Of a stretch of 64,000 bases of DNA, positions 22,948-35,300 are shown in pieces; position 1 is the first letter of the stretch, and every line of letters starts with the position of its first letter. Position numbers and translations under genes: made by a program. This DNA is from Escarpia spicata. Taxonomy: Eukaryota; Annelida; Polychaeta; Sabellida; Siboglinidae. The stretch lies in contig OZ023213.1 in assembly GCA_963995525.1 (NCBI GenBank), forward strand, positions 22,594,278-22,658,277, in the 5' to 3' direction. Below the pieces are notes generated by a model. It worked only from the letters and a program-made list of their open reading frames with translations. It did not search any database and was not told the origin of the DNA.

Positions 22948-24019
22948 TTATTTTTGTCTTGATGCTTGCCCTTAATTAAATGGCACAAACTTACTCAGTT
23001 GGTGCTTGGTCTAGGTTTAATGCAAGTTCTTGCCTTTTATATTATGCTATTTTTATATTATCAAGCTACATATTCAAGTTACTGCCATTACTGTTTAGTG
23101 TAGTTTTAGTATGTTGTTGTTTTGCGTCGGTTTATGTGGAATTAAGACAATCAAGTTGTTCAGATACTGATAGTGTATAGTGAACAGGACAGAATTGCTA
23201 GATTGTTGGCTTCAGTAGAGGCTCAGTGAAAATTTGTGTTTTCAGTTTTATGTATGAGAATTAGCTTTTTGAACTTTGTGTGTTCTGGGAATGTTTTCAA
23301 ATTTGATGTTATATTTGAATGGAGATCGCACATTTTTTAGATTTTTGTTTTGCCAAGCCATCTGTTAATTATAGAGAATTATTATAATATTATAAAACAT
23401 GTACAGCGACTGCCAGTGGTAATTAAGTTATTTAGCTGGTATGATATTTTCTATGTATGATGTACATCTCAACAGCCATGCTTAGATCCATTGGCTGATG
23501 TTCAGCAATGCCAAGTGAAATCTGTTTAAAGCAAGGCTGCGTCTGTTTCTCATTCTAACATGTGGGTATATTCTTAACACTAAAATAAAGGTTGAAGGTA
23601 TATTGCCTGCAACATTATTTAATAAACCTGACGTATTGTTCGCAGTTTGAATGTTGCGCAAGCCCTGATTGAGTGATAGTCCTGCTAATAATGACCACCT
23701 GTGGCATGAGAGGATGATTCCACAGAACAGACAGCTTTGCTTTAATACTGTGAAGTTTGTAAGTTGAGACCTTTATTCTATAAATCTCTTTCATAAGGCA
23801 TGTAGAATCTCGATAGCTCTGTATTTATTTAAGTTCCTTTTACATGTCACTGTATTTGTCAAGCTGCAATATTTGATTTTATGCATGCACAATTTGCACA
23901 TGTATGTAATATGTCACTAATAAAGGTCTGCTAGTTTACTTGTTTGCTAGTTTTTACGTTTGTTCAACCGGTCTAATAACTACATTTTGGTTCAACTGAC
24001 CATTACTGTTATACATGTA

Positions 24020-24191
24020 CAGTGAAAGCTTGGTAATACAGCCACCTCGCAATTAAGGTCACCCTAGAACAGTCCCAGATTATATCCGCATACAGTAAAG
24101 TACAGGATATTAGTCCCACTTATATGGTCCCTCGCTATTCAGGTCATTTTGTCCAGTCCTAAAAGTGTCCTTACTAAGTGAGGTTCCAATG
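24020..24191. mobile_element. pogo/Tigger-type MITE copy 1
   Basis: About 172 bp from CAGTGAAAGCTTGGTAATAC to a right end that reads CATTGGAACCTCACTTAG in reverse. It shares the blocks 'aatacagccacctc' and 'aaggtcacccta' with elements at 60.5 and 63.4 kb. The short CAGTnGAACC-type ends suit pogo/Tigger elements. Confidence 0.7.
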
Positions 24192-24869
24192 TGTATTGTT
24201 TAGTATATGCCTGATATTCTACAAGTTGGCCAGTACATCTTTGTAAAAATGTCTAATGCTCAAGTTTGTATGTGCAGTACACCCATTACTCCTGTAGGGA
24301 AGCCCCTTGGTCCTGGTTGTGTCTGAGAATTAAATTATTACTCCTACAATGAAGTGAAAATACCAAAAAATGTAATGTATTTACTTAAGGATAGGCAATG
24401 GTCCTAAAAACAATCTTTAGGATATCATCATTTTGCAATAATGTAATATGTTATGCATTCCGAAGAAATTGCATTTGTCAAGATTATGATGAGCTATCAT
24501 TGGTTGATGCATACTTGCCTGTAATGCTTAAAGTTGGCTGTACACGAGGCGACGTGGCAGTGAGATGATGTTGAAGACATTTGGTATGGTCATGGCTAAA
24601 TGACATCGTTTGAGATGTTCAATGCAAATGTCAGCGGTTGCATTTATAAACGATGCACATAGTTTGAGACAGGAAACTTCCCACAACCACAGGTAATTGG
24701 CAATTATTTTGCAAATTATTGTCATGGCAATTATTTAGCAAATTAGCAAATTTTTCAAGTGTTCAACAACCTTCACCGAACTAATTGTCTAATATATGGT
24801 CCAGTTACTTTAGGGACTAATATTTCTGTTAACTATTAATAATTAATGTGCAGAATTACCAATATCCTA

Positions 24870-27384
24870 GGGATCATCTTAGAACATCATGTCCGATATC
24901 AGACAAAATTATTTTCATCTGGCCTCAGCCGAAAGTTTGTGATAATAAAATATTGAATACTGACGTCAGGCGAAACTGCCTCCATCTCCCCAAACGAAAG
25001 TACTGTAATGGCCGTATGTATTGGGACACCCTAAAAATCTAGGACAATTTGAATTTTTCTGTACCATATGTTTTGGGACACCTTTGTAAATAGTTAAATT
25101 GTTGTCCCTATGTATTGGGACTCCAATTATTTGTATTTCTGACGAGTACATACCCACTTTTTTCATCGATGCTGACGTATAAATAAAAACAGTGTATTAC
25201 AATCGCAGTTGCTCTGACATGAACAACACAATCTTGGATGATGTAACTGCTGTAGCACCAGCAACCATGTTTCACCCTTCTCTCAGCTACCAGCCGGCCT
25301 TTATACATTTAGGAAGTGTCACAATATGCATCTAAAATACTAGTTGCAGTTCCCCAATGTTTAGCTGTAATGTACAAAATCTCTCGACTGTCTCCACTGT
25401 TCCAAGACTTGCACACCATTTCACATAAAGTTGTTTTAAATCACAGTATGTTTAGTAGGAATTTGAAGAATAACTCCGGGTTTGAATTTAGCAAGGGCCT
25501 GGGAACCGCTGGCCCCTATATTCACTGCCAGGCTTCTAATTACTCCATGTTTATATGTCCGGCTGGCTCGTTAAAATTTGACTCGGTTGTATTTGTACTG
25601 TTATGATTATAGTCGCGCCTCGTTATAACGCGGATTCGGTTATAACGCGGTCGGTCGTGGACCCCGAATTTCTGCCGCCAGGGGGAACATGGGCGCTATG
25701 ACAAACTATATTAACACGGTAATAACTGTCAATTGTTTTGTGTGAAGTTATCCCCGTCTTTGTCCACGGCATGTGTATATTGAAAGACTAGTTGGCGGAC
25801 AATAAATTTAACGTTGACGTACAATTGCAACGAATCAAGTGTGAGGCGCGTCACTACGTTGCCGTTGTTTATTCTGCACTGCCAATGCTATCAAAGTTTC
25901 GTTGACTATAATTATGTTCAGTTTTAGCTTTAGGAACAGTAAATGTGGAGCGAGGTATTGTTTGTTTTGCGCCGATATGAAACGAATCGTTTCCAATCTG
26001 CTAGTCATGCTCATGGCTTCCGCGGATCGCAAGTTCGCCTGGTTTCGGCGCCGGACGGCTTGTAAAGTGCAATTGAAATTCACAAATACGCCTTGCTTAA
26101 GAGTGGGTTAAATAGGTTTTAATACAGCTTAGTAGGCAAGATCAGTAAGCTAACATTGCGTAACAAATATTAGCTTTTCGCTGCGATGAACGCAAAGCTA
26201 CTGCCTGTACTGGTGCGCCAAAATATAAATTCGTCAACCGCATATTATGAATTGGTGAATCGTAATATTGTTCGGCACGGTAAATGTGCTTTCTAAATTG
26301 GTATTTTGATATTGTTAAGCCAATTGTGAGCGTACTTATAGCTTTAAATCCTTAATAAACTCTAACACATCGTTTCTTAAATCATTTGCGTATTCGGCTG
26401 CTGAGTGCCAGGTCCTTTTTTTAGATCTTAGTCAGCGGTACCATATTATCGTTTAGTTGACCGTGGCTTGTTGGTTCGTTGTTCATTTAAAAACGGTACA
26501 CAATTCATCAATTTTATTCAGTTCAACATTCAACAGTATCTAACAGTGTATGACATTTAAACAGAATACACAGTGACGTTGGCTGGCAGTTTAATAAGCT
26601 TCACAAATTGCGTATAGACTGCGCGACGTGCACACTTTGGTTGGCTTCGATGGCGTTCTTCGTGCAGCAGCGGTGTCGGTCATTGTCGTAGCGCCCCTGA
26701 CGGCAGATATGGGAACGCGCCACGTTTATAACGCGGAGTCATTTCGTGGACCCCGACTACCGCGTTATAACGAGGCGTGACTGTAGATGGAAAGATCGTC
26801 TCCTAGTACACTGAAATAGTTGTTGCCACACTAAGTCTAAGGCCCAGTCTAATTATAGCTTGGAGGTTTAGCCCCAAGTACTCTAAAACAATTGCTGCTA
26901 TTAGCCACATAAAAACACAGTTAACAGCGACTGTGACTCTGATCAGACGATGTCAATAACTTGCCCCACTTCCCACCCTTCGAGGCACCTGCTATATTGG
27001 CAAACGCTCTGATTGCAGTCTTCAAGTCAGTTGGCACTTCTTGCTGTTCTAGGGAGTAATGACAAATTTCTGACAAAAACATTTGACATTTTTTTAGAAA
27101 AGATGTGCACTTGATAGTTTAGCCACTTAAAAAAACAGTTAGCAGCAGGGTAATAGACGAGGCAACCATGGTGAAGTTACAAAACCAAGTTAACACCAGG
27201 GTAATAAAACGGGAAAGACATGACGTCAGGATTGGTTAGTGTGCCTATGTACTGGGACAGTGAATCTGAGAATGATTTTTGTGAACTGTGTTTTGAGACA
27301 GGTGATAATTTAATTATTTTTAATTATCCCAATACATACGGTAATGTCGTCTGATATCGGACATCGACGTTCTGAGATGATCCC
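24870..27384. mobile_element. IR-bounded DNA element with nested insert
   Basis: The left end (24,870-24,905) GGGATCATCTTAGAAC and the reverse of the right end (27,346-27,384) GGGATCATCTCAGAAC continue into a shared ATGTCCGATATCAGAC. Both arms are followed inward by TATGTATTGGGA blocks. The element encloses the pogo-like element at 25.6-26.8 kb. No transposase for the outer element is seen and no target-site duplication is clear, so the superfamily is open. Confidence 0.65.
25610..26783. mobile_element. Non-autonomous pogo/Tigger element
   Basis: A 1,174-bp element. The left TIR TAGTCGCGCCTCGTTATAAC and the reverse of the right TIR CAGTCACGCCTCGTTATAAC are near-identical, and both are flanked by TA (25,608-25,609 and 26,784-26,785), the pogo/Tc1-mariner target duplication. 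The subterminal block GCGGTCGGTCGTGGACCCC also occurs, slightly changed, at 38.77 kb. No transposase frame is inside. Confidence 0.88.
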
Positions 27385-28244
27385 TTACTCCCTTCATAAT
27401 TATGTTCCTCTTCATACCATTCAATTGTCTGCGTTTAAACAAAGACAATGTTTAAAAAGTGCTTCGTTGCAAAAGTGCCATGTCACAAAATATTACCGGA
27501 ACGTAACATTTAAATTTTTAGAGAATGATGAAACTATATATCAATTTATGTAAGTACACACTGACAGAATCACAAACAAATCAAAGCAACGTGGTTTAAT
27601 TAACAATGGTTCTTAATACATAAAAGTCTACACTATATGCTATGATAACACATTCACTATGCAGTTTGGAATTCAGAGTACACTTATATAACTTGCTGGA
27701 CATGAACACAAATATAAAAATATGTGACGGGGCAACAAATGTGTGACATGTACATAATTAATAACAGTCACAGATTTCATCACATGCTATAAACAATTGT
27801 CAAATGCAAGAATAATAAAGCATTTGTCATAATATTATGGCACAAAGACCACATTAAGAATAGACAACTTGCACAAGACTAATGCTTCTTGTGCAGAATA
27901 CCGGCCGCACAATAAAAACTTGCATAAGTTCTGCATGTCAAATGGCTTGTTCAATTAGATGGCATATCGACACACGGAATGTTTTTGGTGCTGCCAAATT
28001 TTATACAAAAACAAGTGTATTAAAAACACCCCATAGATACATTACACAGGGGCTTAAAGAATATCTAAAATTAAAACAACTTAACAGAACCAAAAGAAAA
28101 GCCACTTAGCCAAGTGTTCTGGCTGCGCTATAGCTGCCTGTCATCTATGTTCATTTGTGTCCCAGGTTTTAATATTCTGTGTCCGAGGTCTTAATATTCT
28201 GCTTCACATCTCAATGTCATTTGTTCCCACGAGTTGCCGGTACT

Positions 28245-29265
28245 ATGTATGATCTACATCATCAAATGGTCCTCTGGTAGCATGTGTGGTCTGTATGGTG
28301 TAAGATGTACATCATCAACTGGTCCTCTAGTATTGTGTGGTCTGTAATGTGTAAGATCTACATCATCAACTGGTCCTCTAGTATCGTGTGGTCTGTACTG
28401 TGTATGATCTATATCTTCAACTGGTCTTCTAGTATAATGTGTGGTCTGTACTGTGTATGATCTACATCATCAACTGGTCCTCTAGTATCATGCATGGTGT
28501 ATGATCTACATCATCAACTGGTCTTCTAGTATCATGTGTGGTCTGTACTGTGTATGATCTACATCATCAACTGGTCCTCTAGGATCATGTGTGGTCTGTA
28601 TGGTGTATGATCTACATAATTAACTGGTCCTCTAGTATCATGCATGGTGTATGATCTACATCATCAACTGGTCTTCTAGTATCACGTGTGGTCTGTATGG
28701 TGTATGATCTACATCATCAACTGGTCCTCTAGTATCATGCATGGTGTATGATCTACATCATCAACTGGTCTTCTAGTATCGTGTGGTCTGTACTGTGTAT
28801 GATCTACATCATCAACTGGTCCTCTAGGATCATGCGTGGTCTGTGTGGTGTATGATCTACATCATTAACTGGTCCTCTAGTATCATGCATGGTGTATGAT
28901 CTACATCATCAATTGGTCTTCTAGTATCATGTGTGGTCTGTATGGTGTATGATCTACATCATCAACTGGTCCTCTAGTATCATGCATGGTGTATGATCTA
29001 CATCATCAATTGGTCTTCTAGTATCATGTGTGGTCTGTATGGTGTATGATCTACATCATCAACTGGTCCTCTAGTATCATGCATGGTGTATGATCTACAT
29101 CATCAATTGGTCTTCTAGTATAACGTGTGGTCTGTATGGTGTATGATCTACATCAACTGGTCCTCTAGTATCATGCATGGTGTATGATCTACATCATCAA
29201 CTGGTCTTCTAGTATCATGTGCGGTCTGTACTGTGTATGATCTACATCATCAACTGGTCCTTGGT
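28245..29265. repeat. Composite minisatellite at gene B 3' end
   Basis: Two alternating units of about 44 and 53 bp share TGATCTACATCATCAACTGG and then (t/c)CTAGTATCATG with or without a GTGGTCTGTATGG block. About 20 units lie in direct orientation. The right end merges with the last codons and stop codon of gene B (29,250-29,260), so the array should be the start of that gene's 3' UTR. Confidence 0.93.
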
Positions 29266-29308
29266 TCTTCAATCACCTCTTCTTCCTCAGATTGGATCAG
29301 GCCGCAGT
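29250..29308 (-). CDS. Gene B terminal exon with stop
   Basis: Acceptor TTATTTTAG|AC. Two bases complete an Asn codon, then [18 protein letters not shown] and TGA. The phase matches the exon at 30,836. The stop and last two codons lie in the minisatellite unit that continues leftward. Confidence 0.78.
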
Positions 29309-32300
29309 CTAAAATAAAAAAAATTTATGTAGCTTTAACATTTTATTAATAAGACGTTGATTAATAATCTGCTGTGCAATAAGTAGCACGATAAAATTTA
29401 ATAGTAGTAAATTATCATGCAATGCATGACGGTTGTAACTGAGACTCTAATATTATCAACGGTCATGCAAAAATGTAAGTCAACTGTTCCTCAGATATTT
29501 CATTATTAGTTACACAAATTACAGTTGCAGCCAAACTATCTTTGGCAGTCACTGTCTATAATAAAAATACACCTGGTGCTAATCAAATGCAATATCACAA
29601 TAAAAAAGCAAAGAATACTGGGTAACGGGTCAATGATATTGACAGTTAAAACTAACACTTTCTAAATCCATATTACAGAGATGAATCATGTAGCATGTCA
29701 TTTTCTGTATGGCTAAACAAGCACACACCAGACTTGAACAACCGCTAGGTGGCAGTACTGACCTACTGTCTGTTCTCCCTGGCTAATGTAGCTGGTGCTT
29801 TATAAGTTATATAAATTTAACCAAATATTTTAATGTCCAATATGTACTTTAGTAAATTATTTTCTTGATTAAATAGAAATAGATTAATAAAGAGAGCACG
29901 GCAAACAACAGAAGATGGTAGGAACAGACCAACATTAATGACGAGAGACAGTGTCAATAGAGACCGAGAAAGGTCAGGGATGAATAGTCGAGAATAGGTG
30001 AGAATGGCAGAGGATTGTGATGGGGAGACAACAAGGATTTCAAGGCAAAACGTGATGAACACCATTTTAGAAATTTCCCCCGAAAAAGGACAAAACATGC
30101 CAAGAGCTAAAATACTATTTAATTTATACAAAAACATGATAAATCCCCATAAAATTATGTTTTCAAAACACGATAAGCACCATACATCTTTTTTTTATCA
30201 AAACACGATATATATATTATGTCTATTTTCAGCCAATGAGCTCCCCCTTGCCACACATGCAGCTATGCAGGGTGACGGTGTGCGCTGTACATATATATAT
30301 ACAGAATTTTGAAAACAAAATAATTTAATATCACATAGACTTGTTGGCAAGTCGCAAGCTGTCAAGTCTCGAGTCATTTCGCTATCGAGTCCGTGTCAAG
30401 TCTCGAGTCACCTCAGAAAATTTTGCTTTGCACGATTATTCGAGCAAGTCACATATTGACATAGGCACGAGTCATTGGCTCAAGTCAAGTTCGAGTCATT
30501 TCACAGTCGAGTTCGAGTCTAGTCGCAGGTCACTTAAATGTGCGACTCAAGTCTGAGTCGAGTCCTTGCTATTCGAGTCAACAAGACCGATACCACATTT
30601 TGCATAACTATCTACAACAAATACTTCAGGCTTTGCTACCATTCTATATGACTTTGGATTCTTAATATACCACCTTCACTTACAGTTTTTACTTAAACTT
30701 TGAGAATGAAACATAAAAGTGACTTTTTTTCAAAACCAAGAAAATGGATATATCGCGTTTTGCCCTGAAATTAAGGTGTGCCACGCCCACAGGAGGGTCA
30801 AGGGGTCAGTAGTGGTCCCCTGAGTGGTCACTTACTGGCCAGCCTGGTTCGTCTGGTCTGCACAGACTTGGCCCATTCAGGAATCTCTTCTGCATCTCTC
30901 TCAATCGGCTCGAGAACTGGTGACAGATAACACATACAACTATGTTTAAACCAAGACTGTTTGTTTTGTATTTTTAATACAACGTTCTTCATATTAAAAT
31001 AAATATTACATGGTAATCATTTTCTAAAAAAACATAGGTTTAAATTTTATCACCAATTTGTGCACGCAATATTAGTTTAATTACACCATAAAACAACTTG
31101 TACTGAAGAATTACAATCTTTGAAAACATAAATTACTGTTAGATCACAATCAGACCATTGTGAAAACTCCCTCATGAAACAGATTAGTGAGACCAATTTG
31201 TGGTGTGGTGTGGGATTCGACGCAATGTTTCATAAAAACTCAAGTGATACAATAAAAATAATGGTTAATAAGTTGTATTCAAACTGTCTAGACATGCGAG
31301 ATATTGTGTGATACGACAGAATCCCATAAAAATCGTATACAGATCTCTTATGTACGTAGGTCATTGGCACAATAACTGCTACGGTGTTCAGGAAGAGATC
31401 ACGTGACACATACCTCGTGGACAAGCGCCTACGATTGTCTTGCGCCTCTGTTCCAGCTCCTGTTTCCAAGGAGGAAGTTCACTGGTGCCGGAGAACTCTT
31501 TTGTCTGTCACCAATAACATTCACACAATTACATCCCTGTTTAAATTACTGTTTTTTCCATCAGAAATGCCCAACCTAACAGCGTTCAAGCAATATTTTA
31601 AAAAGATGCAGCTGTGTTAACATAACCACTTTTAGGTGGGAAATAGTTGTTTTCTTACTGACCCCACTGTCCTGTCTTACTGACCTCACTGTCCTGTCTT
31701 TTCAAAAGGAAACAAAAGGTACACTTGGGCTCATACACCTAAAAGGGCTAATAAAACCTAAGTATTTGCAACTGCAATCAACAACATCACGCCAGTGGTT
31801 TACTAAAAATGCTTGGTAGACGCAAGAGGCAGCGGTGGTACGAGTCCAATTGATGGATCCAGTACATCGCAGTCTGCCTACGACACACAATCAAAATTAC
31901 GTGCATAACCTTCGTCAAGTGTTGCAAACAATGTTGATGGCGGTTATATACGTGAAATACTTTACTATTGCTGCACTACCTCTCATAAATCAAACATTCC
32001 TGCAAGGAGTTGTCACCTTTTTTACATAAAGAAAAACTTCTGGGGCAGGAATTTCAACAAAATATACAATGGATTGTACAAACCCTCACGTATTCAGAAT
32101 CCATTTTCTGATGGCTTGACAGACTTGGTAGGCAACAGGTCACATTCATCTCTATTTGAGTCAGACCCCAAGTGCCCTAGTTGTAGGCTAGTGATTACAC
32201 CCTTTGTTAAACTCTTTATCTGCTGACAAAGGGTATAACACTGACCCTGTCTACTGGCGCGGGTGGCAGCGATTCTCGCTTTCGTTTCTTCTCCAGCAGT

Positions 32301-35300
32301 TCTTGTTTCCATGGCGGCACAAACGCCGCTGCCACATGGTGGTCGGTGTTGAGAGGTTGGATGTGAGCACGGGTCTTCAACCGGAGCGGCACCGCGTCTG
32401 AACCCCAACGGTCTGTGTGCTCTGTAAAAGGGTTCGTGTACTTGAGCAACGTCATGGTGTCCACTACTTTATTTCAGAAAACTTAGAAATACAGACTTTT
32501 CCAAGCCATTTAGAAAGTTCCAGATTTTTAAGGCTGTGATTTTTAACTAATGAAATTCCATGCTATCCAAGGACGTTCAAAGAATTCGCCAACGTGAAAA
32601 TTATAAATACCAGCCTACACCCAACTATGGAGCAGTAAACCACGGGCAGCAGTTATTACCATTACATATTTTAATAGTATACTCATTTCAGCTGACCATG
32701 TAATTACTGCTATATTATCACTCGATTTGCCCAGTTTCCATCTTTCTCCGACAAGTCTAATTAACTACCTTTATGTTATTCTAATATGACACCAATTAGT
32801 AGAGCAGATGGCAATGTTCCAAGGAAGAAAATTGACTTAGAAGGAGGCGAGTGGACCCGTCACCTGGGAGGAGATACAGCCACACTGCCCCCAGAGTTAC
32901 CATATTGATATATCTGATGAACCTGCCAGTAAACTAAGACATTAAGCTAATTTAATTATGTACTATACAACTGGTAACCGATGCGCAAAAGACATGAGCT
33001 GGCTCAGCAATGTCACGAGGCTTCCATCTCGTAGACCTGGGGCCAGTTTCATGAAGTGGCTAAGAACATTCTTAACACTAATACGTCTTAGTAAATTATG
33101 CATTGTTCGAAACAAGTGAACCATCTAAAGATATGGTGGCTGCCAAGTTTCAGACCTAATGTTTCAGGAAATGGATCAGATGTACTGACAATACATAGCT
33201 ATTGATGAGTATGTGCACTGTACACTGTGTGGACACTGTGAACGCACTGGTGCAGTGGCTAGAGCTTGATGAGTATGTGCACTGTATAGTGTGTGGACAC
33301 TGTGAACGCACTGGTGCAGTGGCTAGAGCTTGATGAGTATGTGCACTGTATAGTGTGTGGACACTGTGAACGCACTGGTGCAGTGGTTAGAGCTTGATGA
33401 GTATGTGCACTGTATAGTGTGTGGACACTGTGAACGCACTGGTGCAGTGGCTAGAGCTTGATGAGTATGTGCACTGTATAGTGTGTGGACACTGTGAACG
33501 CACTGGTGCAGTGGCTAGAGCTTGATGAGTATGTGCACTGTATAGTGTGTGGACACTGTGAACGCACTGGTGCAGTGGCTAGAGCTTGATGAGTATGTGC
33601 ACTGTATAGTGTGTGGACACTGTGAACGCACTGGTGCAGTGGTTAGAGCTTGATGAGTATGTGCACTGTATAGTGTGTGGACACTGTGAACGCACTGGTG
33701 CAGTGGCTAGAGCTTGATGAGTATGTGCACTGTATAGTGTGTGGACACTGTGAACGCACTGGTGCAGTGGTTAGAGCTTGATGAGTATGTGCACTGTATA
33801 GTGTGTGGACACTGTGAACGCACTGGTGCAGTGGCTAGAGCTTGATGAGTATGTGCACTGTATAGTGTGTGGACACTGTGAACGCACTGGTGCAGTGGCT
33901 AGAGCTTGATGAGTATGTGCACTGTATAGTGTGTGGACACTGTGAACGCACTGGTGCAGTGGCTAGAGCTTGATGAGTATGTGCACTGTATAGTGTGTGG
34001 ACACTGTGAACGCACTGGTGCAGTGGCTAGAGCTTGATGAGTATGTGCACTGTATAGTGTGTGGACACTGTGAACGCACTGGTGCAGTGGCTAGAGCTTG
34101 ATGAGTATGTGCACTGTATAGTGTGTGGACACTGTGAACGCACTGGTGCAGTGGCTAGAGCTTGATGAGTATGTGCACTGTATAGTGTGTGGACACTGTG
34201 AACGCACTGGTGCAGTGGCTAGAGCTTGATGAGTATGTGCACTGTATAGTGTGTGGACACTGTGAACGCACTGGTGCAGTGGCTAGAGCTTGATGAGTAT
34301 GTGCACTGTATAGTGTGTGGACACTGTGAACGCACTGGTGCAGTGGCTAGAGCTTGATGAGTATGTGCACTGTATAGTGTGTGGACACTGTGAACGCACT
34401 GGTGCAGTGGCTAGAGCTTGATGAGTATGTGCACTGTATAGTGTGTGGACACTGTGAACGCACTGGTGCAGTGGCTAGAGCTTGATGAGTATGTGCACTG
34501 TACACTGTGTGGACACTGTGAACGCACTGGTGCAGTGGCTAGAGCTTGATGAGTATGTGCACTGTACACTGTGTGGACACTGTGAACGCACTGGTGCAGT
34601 GGCTAGAGCTTGATGAGTATGTGCACTGTATAGTGTGTGGACACTGTGAACGCACTGGTGCAGTGGCTAGAGCTTGATGAGTATGTGCACTGTACACTGT
34701 GTGGACACTGTGAACGCACTGGTGCAGTGACTAGAGCTTCAGACTCTTGACCGAGAGAACCTTGGGCAAGCTTGTTCGTTCACTCTACGTTGCTCCTGTA
34801 TCAATGAGTACCCGGCTATAAACAATGGTGGATATTAGTGTATGAATAGTGTTCGTGCATTAATTGCAGTGTGGCTATATGCTTCCCAGAAAAGTCGAGA
34901 TGGTGTTCGATTGAACAGGTCTGCCAGGGAGTAATATGTAAAGCGTCTTGAGCAGTCGTGAGGACTGGATACTGCGCTGTATAAGAACTTCCCTTTTTTA
35001 CACTCGAGGATTATTAATCTGGTGAAAATAGCTGCATTTTGCCAGTCGTTGTAGTGCGCATGCTGCGCTGTTATCTTACATAACCTGATCACGCTTTGTC
35101 GAGATTAATAATGCATGGAGTCCTGTTCAACAGTACGGCACGGCGTTGTATCCAACACTGGACCAGGGTCTAGTTTCATGAATCGTACTTAAAGTGCCAC
35201 AATTACTTGGTGTCAAGTGTTTGCGTCAACTGGGCAATCCTCTTATCGTTAAGTACGTTCTTATATGCTTCCGAGAAACTGGCCCAGAAATGTACTGCAT

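Noticed and set aside
32865..32900. Possible micro-exon between 35,953 and 32,421
   Set aside because: AG and GT bound about 21 nt, but the length does not restore the phase.
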